From Costus lasius (Eukaryota; Streptophyta; Magnoliopsida; Zingiberales; Costaceae): a stretch of DNA of 64,000 bases. The stretch is taken from NCBI GenBank assembly GCA_027563935.2, contig CM050451.1, positions 30,271,565 through 30,335,564 of the forward strand. Reading direction: 5' to 3'. The notes beneath the pieces are model-generated. The model saw only the letters and a list, made by a program, of their open reading frames with translations, searched no databases and was not told where the DNA came from. The position numbers and the translations under genes are program-made. Positions within the stretch are counted from its first letter, which is position 1, and every line of letters begins with the position of its first letter. Positions 1-11,041 of the stretch are shown piece after piece.

Positions 1-853
1 TCCTTTAAATGTCGGTAACGATAACTCACGTTATCACGATCAGTGAGGGGTATCTAGCAACACATCACTGTCTCCCGATATAAAGGAAAGAGTCTTCCAA
101 GACTACACCCAAACCACAGCACAAGTGTGAATCAACTCACAAGGCATGCATCTTTCCTTTGCCACTGGATGTTCTTATTGGACAAGCATGTCAAGCTTGT
201 AACTCCAATATGATGAGCATGATTAGATCAGATGAACATAGTCACCTGGGTATGGCCATACTCTTTTCTCAATCATCTCATCCAGGGGGCCCTTTAGAAC
301 ATCACACTCCTTAAACAAGGAGACGGCAATCCTATGTCTATCACTAGTGCCCTAACCTGACTCAAGCTCACCATCCAAGATAGTCTATAATCATTATGTT
401 TCAAATGATATTGAACTACCTCAAAACAATGACAATCATCATTTAGAAACACAAGTGATCTCAAGTCAGAGGAAATGTGCCACTTGTCACATTCAAGGAT
501 TATTCACATTGTGACAAGCAATTGAATAACCTAGTAGGGTCTGTCCAGTACATCCAATGTACCCATGAGTCTACATCTTATTCCATGCTCGAAGCATCCT
601 ATAAGATTAGAACACATATTAGTCTTAACCATATCAAGGCTGTCTCATGTTCACCAAGATATATCGACTAAGGACTTTACTGCATGTCAGCCTAGCTGAA
701 TAGTACTGAGACATTATTCAGAAGTACACTTATTACAGCAGACAAGGTAACAACCTGAATAACAACCATTGCCTTTATAAACATAAAAGTTTATACATGA
801 TACTGATACAATCCCAAGGCCTCAAACATTAGCCTTAAGGGCATACCCCAACA
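1..853 (-). mobile_element. Copia-type LTR, copy A (cut by the left window edge)
   Basis: The minus strand starts with TGTTGGGGTATGCCCTTAAG at 853 and runs leftward off the window. Position 1 corresponds to 4,711 of copy B, so about 815 bases of the LTR lie outside. The sequence is nearly the same as copies B and C. It interrupts the 3' LTR of the minus-strand gypsy element, which resumes at 854. Whether it is a solo LTR or part of a full element cannot be told. The five bases at its right edge (854-858, ACCAT) are the predicted target duplication. Confidence 0.85.
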
Positions 854-1175
854 ACCATGGCCAGATAAGACCCTCAAGATGGCGAATGAACGCCTAGATT
901 CGCTCCCTTCACACGCCTTTGATCTGCAACCTTCGCCAGTTGGCATCGTCTATGTCCGCGTCTGAAGGCTGCTGATGCCTAGAAAATGTCGCTACCCTTC
1001 CCTCAACCCTTCGTCCACATTGTCTGTTGCGCCGCTGAAGCATTCTAAAATAGCCGCTCGATTTAGCTTTGCCAAATTAGGTATTGGGTCCTCTAATTTG
1101 GGTCTCGCTAGTGGGTTTGGGCCGCCGCCCAGCCCAGTTTCATAGTTCTTGGCCCGCTAAAACTTAGGCATGACA
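854..1175 (-). mobile_element. 3' LTR (5' portion) of the outer minus-strand gypsy element
   Basis: The minus strand begins TGTCATGCCTAAG at 1,175, matching the start of the upstream LTR at 13,944 (TGTTATGCCTAAG). A purine tract (GGCGGGGGAGAA read on the minus strand, 1,177-1,188) sits immediately before it, as a polypurine tract should. The shared text includes the stretch around GCTCCCTTCACACGCC and the GTCTGAAGGCTGCT motif. The LTR is cut at 853 by copia LTR copy A and continues outside the window. Confidence 0.75.
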
Positions 1176-1389
1176 ATTCTCCCCCGCCTAATCTGGACAT
1201 CGCCCTCAATGTCAGCTCCGGGCATCTCAGTCGCAACCATTGCTCCGTCACTCTACGTGCTCGTGCGGGCTCCGTCACTCTACGTGTCCTCTGCGTTCTC
1301 GAAGTCGAGGTCATCGAACTGCCTCGTTGAATACCAGAGAGCCACCCCGGTGCATTCTCATGAACTACTTGGACTCCTTCCAGGTGTGG

Positions 1390-2228
1390 AATGATAAAAG
1401 CCTTCGCTCATCGAAGTAGTTCAATGCCAAGGATGACGTTGTAATCGTCCAACTTTGCCACTCGAATGTGATGTCGTCCCTCCAGTCACCAAGCTTTACT
1501 AGCATGTCATAAAAAATGCCCAATATCTACTGCTTAGCCGTGTTGATGGTCTTCATCCAATCCGTTGTAGGTGAAGTGCGCAAGCCTAGCTGTGCAGCCA
1601 TGCATTCTGATACGAACAGATGAGTCGTGCCGGTGTCGACCATCGCCTCCACCTTGAACCCATGTATTTGCAACAACATATACATCAAACGTGCATCTCC
1701 TGAGGCTGACACTGCCTTGATCACGTTCAATGTCATCCCTCCTATGCATGTCACCACAGGGTCGTCATCTTCTCCTTTCTTCTCAGCCAACTCTCGTTGT
1801 ACGATTGCTGTAATCGTCGAAATCCGCTATCGGTCAGGACAATCGTGCATCCGAGGTGGACCTTTGCACAAAAAGCAACTCATCGGTCTTGGTCGATCCT
1901 GTGCCCTCTCTGCAGGTCGGTTCTGTGTCCACCATGCCGGCTGGCCTCTGTCTCGCCGGGGAAAGAGTCTCCCCCTTTCTGGTGCTCTCACCTTCGTCGA
2001 CGAGTTACGCTTCGGAGGTGACCTGGATGCTCTTGCCGAAGTCATCTCTGAAGCTCTTAAATCCACTAAGGACTCTGCCACCGCTGCGGCCTCTCTCCAG
2101 TCATGAGGTGCATGCCGACGAACCTCTGCCTCAGCCTATGGCTGAAGATGTCGAAGGAAGGTATATTTCGGATCCGCCTCCGACATATCTGGAATCTACA
2201 ACATTAGTGCCGAATAGGCTCGGATATA
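1390..2228 (-). pseudogene. Gypsy gag zinc knuckle and aspartic protease (third gag piece)
   Basis: This is the continuation of the gag-protease frame of the outer minus-strand gypsy element. Reading leftward from 2,228, the frame gives the gag segment YIRAYSALML, then a variant zinc knuckle CFLCKGPPRMHDC (about 1,830-1,880), one TAG, then ITAIVQRELAEKKG leading to a retropepsin with VDTGTTHLF (the catalytic DTG motif, near 1,635) and the typical downstream DDYNVILGIELL. No reverse transcriptase, RNase H or integrase follows: within about 200 bases the frame reaches the polypurine tract and 3' LTR. The element is therefore a gag-protease derivative, not autonomous. In-frame stops at two gag positions and after the knuckle show it is decayed. 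The same gag text occurs in plus orientation at 14,764-15,850, which supports the reading. Confidence 0.8.
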
Positions 2229-3704
2229 TGATGTGTTGCATTTTCATCATGTTTTTCCTATATTTTACATGATATTTTGGGTTTAATTGAATGATTTTAT
2301 GCAATTTTTAATGTTTTTACTTCACTTGGCATAGAATCTTCACTTTTCTTGGTTTTATTGAAAATGTAGGTAAAACGACGTAAAAATGATGGATTTTGAG
2401 AGTTTTGAAGCCATAATATGATTCCCGAGGAGATCACGAGCTTAGACGTCAATTTTGGAGCGAAAATAGTGAAGAACACAAATTTCACGGCCTTGGCCGT
2501 AATTTTAGGGCCGGTCGTAATTTTGGCGTTCGAAGGGCGATGAAATCAGCTAAGTATGAAAATATACAGAAACTTTCACGGGTGAGGCCGTGAATCCATC
2601 ACGGTCCATGAAACTTTCTGTGTACAAAGGGGCTGTACACATAGAAGCATTTACGGCATCGGTTACGGGCTGTGAAAACGTCCGCCCTTTCGGTTTTTCA
2701 CTCGATTCGACTCCAAATTGAAGTAGAATTGAACCAGACTCTCTAGAAACCTTCCTAGATGGGTTCTATACTGATTAGACTATAAAAGGAAGGGTTTTGG
2801 AGGGTTTTCGGGGGGCTTCTAGGCACGAAAATGAACAGTTGTAGCCGCAGCGGTGGAGGAAATTAGTTTTAGGGCAAAATTCCGGCGAGAGATCACGCAA
2901 AGGAGGGGATTTGACGCTTCATCTTCATCACTAGATCAAGGGGAAGAGTTCTAATTGCTTTCCTAGTGTCTCTTTGCATTATTTTTGAGAGATTACATGT
3001 TGAATTCATCGATGAACATACTATTTGCTTTGAACATGAATGTGTAAACCTTATTTCGGGATTCGGGGTGTGGCCCGTTGACGATTCATGGATTAAATCT
3101 ATTGTCTTAATTTTTTGTCATGATTTTTATAGAATTGATTTGATTAGAATTGTGTTTATTCCGTAATTTACCCTGATCAAGTAATTTTACGTCTTAGACA
3201 TTGCGAGAAGAACCGGGAGGTGAATCGCAACATCGGAACTATTCTTTTCAAACCTACGAATCCAATCACGAGAGTAGTTTGGATTTGTTTGAAGGATTTA
3301 TATGATTTTTCATAGAACTTAAAGGATGTAATTGCGTTAATTGTCACGAGAGTAGGGAATTAACGTAATTAGGTACCGGATTACGCTTCGGGAGGAGGTA
3401 ATCTGTACCATAGGAAAAATTTCTTTCAAAACTATAATTTTCTATTCAAAGATTTATTTTCATTAAATTCCTAATCGTCAGCGTGGTGAAACCCCAGATC
3501 CTGATTTTATCCGAATTGATTTTTACCAAAAACACTACCTCTGTTGCTTTTAATTTGTACTTGGAAGTTTCCAACCAAAAACCATGATTTGATTCGTCTA
3601 GATATAGATCGACCGTGTAATCGGTACTTAACCACCCGATCCTCATAGGGAACGATATCTTATTTTATTACTTCGATAAATCCGTGCACTTACGGATCGT
3701 ATCA
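2229..3704 (+). mobile_element. 5' LTR of Athila-like gypsy element
   Basis: This copy starts TGATGTGTTGCATTTTC and matches 9,116-10,597 along its whole length with scattered substitutions. It ends CGGATCGTATCA, followed by AGTTTTTGGCGCCGTTGCC. It has a plausible TATA box (CTATAAAAGG, about 2,780) and contains repeated dyads of the TTCACGG/GGCCGTGAA kind between 2,490 and 2,680. It is inserted in the gag frame of the outer gypsy element. The five bases to its left are ATATA (2,224-2,228). Confidence 0.85.
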
Positions 3705-3710
3705 AGTTTT

Positions 3711-3728
3711 TGGCGCCGTTGCCGGGGA
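3711..3728 (+). other. tRNA primer-binding site of the Athila-like element
   Basis: TGGCGCCGTTGCCGGGGA lies seven bases after the CA end of the 5' LTR. This is the sequence commonly found as the primer-binding site of plant Athila/Tat gypsy elements, complementary to the 3' end of tRNA-Asp (known for the family; the tRNA match was not computed here). Confidence 0.85.
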
Positions 3729-3895
3729 TCAGGCAAGACAATATCGATTTAATCGTGAGATTTATTGACTAGACATTTTTTTATTTTATTTATTTATTTT
3801 TTATTTTTGTTTATTATTATTTATTTTTCCCATATATTTTTTATATAGGTAGTTTATTTTATTTTTCTCTTTTTGGATTAACATGATGTATGAAC

Positions 3896-5564
3896 TGAAA
3901 GAACCCCATACAAGGGGGGCGAAAACCCTAACAGGAGGTGCAACAAAAATCTAGCGGAATCTAGGGCTTTCAAATCGCTTAGCATGTATTATGATCAACT
4001 TATAAACTCTGCATGAATAAAAATGATTCATACCATAGCCATTTCTAGATGGCGCCTTGGAAGCAAAAGTTGCAAGCGCCTCTTCTCCAAAGTCTTGCAC
4101 ACAAGATGAAGATGTGCTCCTTCCTTGATGCTCCTTGTGCTAGCAAGGATCGTCCAAGGTGTCTTGATCGTTTGAAGGGAAGAGAGAGTTCTTGCTTCCT
4201 TGATCCTCGAGTCTCTAAGGCGTGAACGAAAGTTCCACACACGAGGGCGACGAGAATAGGGGGGTTTTGACGACAAGAGATGCGCTCCACTCAAGACATG
4301 GAGGCGTGGTTACTAAAAATAGCCAACCTCTCTTTCATGCGATCATGTGTTCATGCGCTCATGAACCAATCGCATTTTTCTCTCTACTTTGAACCAAGCG
4401 CTCATATCTAGAGCCGGTTCAATTAGGTCTGGTTCATAGACCAATTAACCCAAGCAATTAGTCCAGATCACATTAAACCCTAAGGTACTTGATCTGACCG
4501 TTGATCTCTCGATGCTCCTGATCTCACCGATCCAGCATCCATTCTCTCGATCGAAGCTTACCGATCTCAAGCCCCAATCAATCAAACATGATCAGACCAG
4601 ATCTCACTTACAATCAGAGATTAAATCCCTTTAAACTGAACCCAAACAATTCAGTCCACACGATCTGACTTAAGTAAGCCATATCATCAAATTGTGCGAC
4701 CCTGAGGGTTTCCTTTAAATGTCGGTAACGATAACTCACGTTATCACGATCAGTGAGGGGTATCTAGCAACACATCACTATCTCCCGATATAAAGGAAAG
4801 AGTCTTCCAAGACTACACCCATAAACAGCACAAGTGTGAATCAACTCACAAAGCATACATATTTCCTTTGCCACTGGATGTTCTTATTGGACAAGCGTGT
4901 CAAGCTTGTAACTCCAATATGATGAGCATGATTAGATCAGATGAACATAGTCACCTGGGTATGGCCATACACTTTCTCAATCATCTCATCTAGGGGGCCC
5001 CTTAAGAACATCACACTCCTTAAACAAGGAGACGGCAATCCTATGTCTATCACTAGTGCCCTAACATGACTCAAGCTCACCATCCAAGATAGTTTATAAT
5101 CATTATGTTTCAAATGATATTGTACTACCTCAAAACAATGACAATCATCATTTAGAAACATAAGTGATCTCAAGTCAGAGGAAATGTGCCACTTGTCATA
5201 TTCAAGGATTACTCACATTGTGACAAACAATTGAATATCCTAGTAGGGTCTGTCCAGTACATCCAATGTACCCATGAGTCTACATCTTATTCCATGCTCG
5301 AAGCATCCCATAAGACTAGAACACATATTAGTCTTAACCATATCAAGGCTATCTCATGTTCACCAAGATATATCGACTAAGGACTTTATTGCCTGTCAGC
5401 CTAGCTGAACAGCTTTGAGACATTATTCAGAAGAACATATATATTGCAGCAGACAATGTAGCTAACTGAATAATAACCATGCCTTTATAAACATAACAGT
5501 TTATTACATGTTACCGATACAAACCCAAGGCCTCAAACATTAGCCTTAAGGGCATACCCCAACA
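3896..5564 (-). mobile_element. Copia-type solo LTR, copy B
   Basis: This 1,669-bp LTR on the minus strand runs from TGTTGGGGTATGCCC (5,564) to GAACCTTTCA-like TTTCA (3,896). A perfect five-base target duplication TGAAC flanks it (3,891-3,895 and 5,565-5,569). It has no internal domain and no second LTR, so it is a solo LTR left after LTR-LTR recombination. It sits just inside the primer-binding site of the Athila-like element. Its body matches copy A and, in inverted orientation, copy C. Confidence 0.92.
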
Positions 5565-5569
5565 TGAAC

Positions 5570-6769
5570 AAGAGAACTCATAAATCACTAGAGTAGATAT
5601 TTTAAGCTTTGTTTTGCATTCCTATTTTACATTTTGTATTTTTGAATTTTATTGCAAATATGATGTTTAACCAATGTCAATGGTCGAATCAGACGTATGT
5701 GCCACCGACAATGACAAGAGATTATGGCACGGATGTATCATAATCACTTTTAAAAAAGGTAAATTCCTTTATTCAACATACTGATTATTTGAGCATGTAA
5801 TGTTATAAATTGAAATATGTTATTTGCGATATTTGTGGATTTCATGGGCATGATTTTATTGAATGTCAATTAGGAATTCCTCCATGCCTTAACTCTTGCC
5901 CTAGTATCTATAATCCAAGTTGGGAGAACATGAAATTTTGTTTTATCAAAACAACCCAACATTTATTCCACAATCAGACTCTAGTCAACTTCAAGAATCC
6001 AACTTAGAAGCCATGCTTGAAAATACTATAGCTACTATGAAAAAACAAAGTGAGAAGTATGATTTTATGGCACTGATAAAAATGACATAGAGGAAGGAAT
6101 CCAAGATGAATTTGAGAATTTTGTAGAGTTGGAACAATCATTAGTCATGACTCCAGTCATGGATTATGATTTACCTTCTTCAAATTCTGATGATTTTGAA
6201 AATTTTAAATACTCCATTAACCCTTCCTCAACACTTTACCAGCTATCTAGTCCTCTCTCACATAATGAAGTGTCTTGCAACACAAATACTTGGGACATGT
6301 TTGAAGAGAAATTAGAACTTTTGGAGTCTTATGAGAATAAAGATAAAGAATTTAAGGATTCTCAAGTAAGAACTAGTGAGATAGATGGTGATGAATTTGA
6401 TAGTGTGAGGATGGAATACTCCATTGAAGAGAAACAAATAGAGGAAAAAGATGAGGAAGTGGATCCTGAGCATATTACACCACCATTACCATGTGAACCA
6501 TCAATCCCTTTTCTCCATAAGAATTCATTAGAAATTTGCATTATAGATGATGAAGGAGTTGATATTGAGGATAATGATGATGAGATGATTGAAATAGTAT
6601 TTGATTCAAATCCAACCACAGGTACCCAAAAGATGATAACACATGAGATACTTGATCACATTGACATTGAGGTAAGAGAAAAACCAAATTTGAAGTTTGA
6701 AAATTTCTTGAACAATTTAAGGCATGAATTTTTTGATCTTAATTTTAGTCTTCTTCCAATTACTAACAC
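5570..6769 (+). pseudogene. Athila-like gag remnant, part 1
   Basis: At about 5,814-5,870 the sequence encodes CDICGFHGHDFIEC, a CX2CX4HX4C gag zinc knuckle, followed by YNPSWENMKF and NLEAMLENTIATMKKQ, which resemble the C-terminal part of Athila gag. A stop or frameshift near 6,008-6,090 separates this from a 219-codon open frame (6,129-6,788) rich in Glu and Asp, ending HEFFDLNFSLLPIT. The last codons of that frame come from the inserted TRIM. No reverse transcriptase or integrase signature was seen anywhere between the two LTRs, so the element is non-autonomous. The acidic segment was not recognised as a known domain. Confidence 0.6.
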
Positions 6770-7297
6770 TGTAATACCCCGAGTTTAGTCCCATATTGGA
6801 AGTGGAAGAAGAGATTATATGGTATATAAGGCTTAGTGGGCTTGCTATTGTTAACTTGGGCTTAAGCATTTTAATAGATTGAGCCACGTTGCAAATCGGC
6901 TCACCAAGTTAACAAATAGTTTGCTTACTAAGCGGGTTGTAACAAATGGTATCAGAGCAAAACTTAGTCCTAAGCATGGTGAGATTCCAATAGGAAAGGG
7001 CTACCGAGGATGGTGGAGCCACCTTTGGGCTGACCTCACATGCTGCCGACTAAGGGATGATTCTTGGGCATGTGTTAGGGATGTGGGCTTGACGAGGACG
7101 TCAAGTCTTAAGTGGGGGAGATTGTAATACCCCGAGTTTAGTCCCATATTGGAAGTGGAAGAAGAGATTATATGGTATATAAGGCTTAGTGGGCTTGCTA
7201 TTGTTAACTTGGGCTTAAGCATTTTAATAGATTGAGCCACGTTGCAAATCGGCTCACCAAGTTAATAAATAGTTTGCTTACTAAGCGGGTCGTTACA
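6770..7297 (+). mobile_element. TRIM (terminal-repeat retrotransposon in miniature)
   Basis: Two 175-bp direct repeats (6,770-6,944 and 7,123-7,297) begin TGTAATACCCCGAGTTTAG and end TAACA or TTACA. They differ at about three positions, all near the 3' end. The first is followed after two bases by TGGTATCAGAGC (6,947-6,958), an initiator-Met tRNA primer-binding site. The second is preceded by the polypurine tract AAGTGGGGGAGA. The internal part is only 178 bp and has no coding capacity. The layout fits the TRIM class. It is inserted in the Athila-like gag frame, and the frame on both sides stays in register if five bases were duplicated, though the duplicates themselves (AACAC and AATCT) now differ at two sites. 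It must be mobilised by enzymes from another element. Confidence 0.85.
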
Positions 7298-9115
7298 AAT
7301 CTAAAGGAAGAAAACATGATTTTACTTTTGGATAAATATAGAAAAATTATTGACTATTCTTTGCATGACTCTAACTTTTGTTTTTGTATGAATGTACTGA
7401 ACACTGCAACATGGAACCACCTGTTTAACTGGATATATTTGGTGGACACACTCTTGAGACGAAGGAAAAGAAGAAGATTATATGCTCTCTACTATGGCAC
7501 TGATTCACCAACTCCGCCATGACATGAAGCTATGGTCAAGCTAATGACCTTAAACAAGCGTTTTTTGGGAGGCAACCCAAATTTCTGACTTTTATTACTC
7601 TTAGTTTTAGTTTTTAATTTTCTTTTAATTTTTAGGAATTTTTGCAGCATGATTTGATGAATTTCTATTGTTGAAAAATTTTGTAATAAGTTGTTTTATG
7701 TGCAAGAAATTTTTAAAAATTTTTACATGAAAAACAAGCACCAAACGAAACTTTCATGGGTGTAGCCGTGAGTCACTCACGGACCGTGATTCTTGCGGCA
7801 ATCTCTTTGTGAGTATATGTAACTGTGATTTTGATAGTGAACATGATGGTATTTGATATTTGAAACTTGTTTACTGTGTACAATATGAATATCTTCAATA
7901 TGACATAGTTTATGGATTTTTCTAGGTCATGTTTTCATCTTTTAATATAATTGTACAGGTTTTCGCCAACCTTACAAAGGGAATTCTTACAAAAATTTTT
8001 TGAAATCCTTCATTCATTTATTTGAAGTTCATATATATATGCAACAATTTAAGTCTAGGGTGTCCCTTCATGTTTTGCTTTTTCCTTCAAAGCTTTATAG
8101 GCATGTATCTTGAATGTTTATGATTGTTAAGGATACTTAAATTTGTTTAATCCTTAATTTTAAACTTAGGAAACATTTTGAGTGATTGATTTGATGACTT
8201 AGAAAATTTTTGAAATTTCATATAGATTTTAATTGTTGAGTAAATTCAATTCTAGTATTGATAAAATTTATATATAGATTGTTATATGTTCATGCGAAGT
8301 GTGTGTAGTATTTTTATACGTGAAGTTTAATTTATCTGTCTTTGCTTGATGGAAGATTTTTATGAATAGGAAATTTGGTGATATTTCTTTAATTTGAGAT
8401 TTGCTCTAACTCCTCTAGTTGAGTAATCTGAAGGCATGAGTTATATTATACCATGAGTTGGTATACTTTAAATCTGTTGCGATCAAGTATCGATAACAAT
8501 TTAAATACCATGCCACTGACCAGCTTTCTCTAAAAACAAAAGAGAGAGAAGAGAGAGAGACTCCTCTACTTGGCACTGCAAAAAATTGGCAATGGTACCA
8601 AAGACATGAGTTGAAGTCTAAAAAAAAAAGGAAGAAAGTTGTAGGTCATGTGGACAACTCCGCTGACTTTAAGATCGAGACTATGAGTTAAATTATATTG
8701 GTTTGTAGTATACTTTAAACAATGTTATGTTGTTAACAAAAAGAGTACATGACAGTTTAAAGACCAAATTGCTCTAAAAATCTCTTATCTTTAAAATCAC
8801 CAAATGACTTGAAGTAAATTTATGTCTATTGATTAAAGAAGATTTATTAAGCCTAGAGTATTTGATGCTTAATACATGTTGAATGGATATTATGACATGA
8901 ATTTTGAGTTTTATCTTTCTTTGATTGTAAACTCTTGATAATTTATTTCTTTTGTGATTTTTCTTAAATTACTTAAGCTCTGAAAAGTTGATTGCTTGAA
9001 ATATAGACTAAGAACTTTATTAAAGGATGAACAAATGAGTGTTCCTTATCTTTACATTCTTTATACATATCAAGGTATTGCTTGAGGACAAGCAAACTTT
9101 TAAGTCTAGGGTTTC
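7298..9115 (+). pseudogene. Athila-like internal remnant, part 2, with polypurine tract
   Basis: The frame interrupted by the TRIM resumes NLKEENMILLLDKYRK and ends near 7,522. About 7,540-7,585 reads CTTAAACAAGCGTTTTTTGG followed by GAGGCAACCCAA, a conserved non-coding motif found downstream of pol in Athila/Tat elements. The rest is AT-rich with no recognisable domain. It includes short GA-rich stretches (8,530-8,560) and a near-repeat of ATGAGTT...TATTATACCATGAGTTGG. CTTGAGGACAAGCAAAC at about 9,081 followed by TTTAAGTCTAGGGTTTC precedes the 3' LTR in the usual position of the family's polypurine region. Confidence 0.6.
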
Positions 9116-10597
9116 TGATGCATTGCATTTTCATCATGTTTTTGCCTATATTTTACATGATATTTTGGGCTTAATTGAATAGTTTTATCCAATTTTTAAT
9201 GTTTTTACTTCACTTGGCACAGAATCTTCACTTTTCTTGATTTTATTGAAAATGTAGGTAAAACAATGTAAAAAATGATGAATTTTGAGAGTTTTGAAGC
9301 CATAATATGATTCCCGAGGAGATCACAAGCTTACACGTCAATTTTGGAGCGAAAACAGTGAAGAACGCAACTTTCATGGCCTTGGCCGTAATTTTGGGGC
9401 CGACTGTAATTTTGGCGTTCGAAGGGCGATGAAATTGGCTAAGTATGGAAATTCACAAAAACTTTCACGGGTGAGGCCGTGAATCCATCACGGTCTATGA
9501 AACTTTCTGTGTACAAAGGGGCTGTACACACAGAAGCATTTACGACCTCGGCCGTAAACTTATTACGGGCAGTGAAAACGTCAGCCCTTTCAGTTTTTCA
9601 CTCGATTCGACTACAAATTGAACCGGAATTGAACCAGACTCTCTAGAAACCTTCCTAGATGGGTTCTATACTGATTAGACTATAAAAGGAAGGGTTTTGG
9701 AGCATTTTCGAGGGCTTCTGGGCATGAAAATGAACGGCTGTAGTGGCGGCGGCGGAAATCAGTTTTAGGGCAAAATTCCGGTGAGAGATCACACAAAGGA
9801 GGGGATTTGATGCTTCATCTCCATCACCAGATTAAGGGGAAGAGTTCTAATTACTTTCCTAGTGTCTCTTTACATTATTTTTGAGAGATTACATGTTAAA
9901 TTCGATGAACATGTTGTTTGCTTTGAACATGAACGTGTAAACCTTATTTCGGGATTAGGGGTGTAGCCCATTGACGATTCATGGATTAAATCTTTTGTCT
10001 TAAATTTTTGTCATGATTTTTATATAATTGATTTGATTAGAATTGTGTTTATTCCGTAATTTACCCTGATCAAGTAATTTTACGTCTTAGACGTTGCGAG
10101 AAGAACCGGGAGCTGAATCGCAACGTTGGAACTATTCTTTTCAAACCTACAAATCCAATCACGGGAGTAGTTTGGATTCATTTGAAGGATTTATATGATT
10201 TTTCATAGAACTTAAAGGATGTAATTGCGTTAATTGTCACGAGAGTAGGGAATTAACGTAATTAGGTACTGGATTACGCTTCGGGAGGAGATAATTTGTA
10301 CCATAGGAAAAATCCCTTTTAAAACTATAATTTTCTGTTCAAAGATTTATTTTCATTAAATTCATAATCATCAGCGTGGTGAAACCCCAAATCCTGATTT
10401 TTTCCAAATTGATTTTTACCAAAAACACTACCTTTGTTTCTTTTAATTTGTACTTAGAAGTTTCCAACCAAAAACCACAATTTGATTCGTCTAGATATAG
10501 ATCGACCGTGTAATCGGTACTTGACCACCTGATCCTTGTAGGGAACGATATCTTATTTTATAACTTCGATAAATCCATGCACTTGCGGATCGTATCA
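9116..10597 (+). mobile_element. 3' LTR of Athila-like gypsy element
   Basis: This copy starts TGATGCATTGCATTTTC and pairs with 2,229-3,704. The shared text continues eight bases beyond the CA end (AGTTTTTG, to 10,605) before unique host sequence. The five bases at 10,606-10,610 are ACATA, one mismatch from ATATA at the left end, so the insertion may include these eight bases. Divergence between the two LTRs is visible to the eye, so the insertion is not recent. Confidence 0.85.
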
Positions 10598-10605
10598 AGT
10601 TTTTG

Positions 10606-11041
10606 ACATACTCCTAGATCGGACCAATATGTCGAAGCTGATCTACTGCATCTCTTGCCTGGTCCACCGAGTTTTTGGGAAGAAATTGTCACTGCAGTTC
10701 CTCTTGGAATATGTCCCAGGTCCATCTTGAGACTTCTGACGTAGAATCAACTTTGGTACGCCAGCAAAGTTTTGCATTGTTGGTGAGGTACGCAGTGCAC
10801 AACTGCACTCGCTCGCCGTCTGGAATATGATTGGTGACAAAGAATTGCTCCATGTCTCAGATAAAATTTTTCAGTTCCTTAGATGACCGAGCCTCTCTGA
10901 ATGTAGAAGGTTCAGGGACCCGTACATGTAGTTTAGTAGCCGCCTGCTCCATAGGTGCTATAGTCTGTGTTCCCCCTTGTGCCTGCGTCAATGCTATGTG
11001 CAGCACAACGATCTCCTCTTGCAAACCTGCTACCTGCTCTA
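10606..11041 (-). pseudogene. Gypsy gag of the outer element, second piece
   Basis: Read on the minus strand from 11,041, the frame gives VAGLQEEIVVLHIALTQ, LHVRVPEPSTF, DMEQFFVTNHIPDGERVQLC, and QFLPKNSVDQARDAVDQLRH, the core of a plant gypsy gag (retrotransposon gag family). It aligns residue by residue with the plus-strand gag at 14,990-15,390. It carries stops at the positions of Trp in DMEQ (I*DMEQ), in ELQ*QFLP and in PI*EYV. Copia solo LTR C cuts it at 11,042 and the Athila-like element at 10,605. Confidence 0.8.

Noticed and set aside
477..671. Open frame repeated at 5,186-5,380
   Set aside because: Both are the same stretch of the copia LTR, not a gene.
6770..7297. A Cassandra-type TRIM carrying a 5S rRNA promoter
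   Set aside because: The LTR has no recognisable 5S A-box/C-box sequence.
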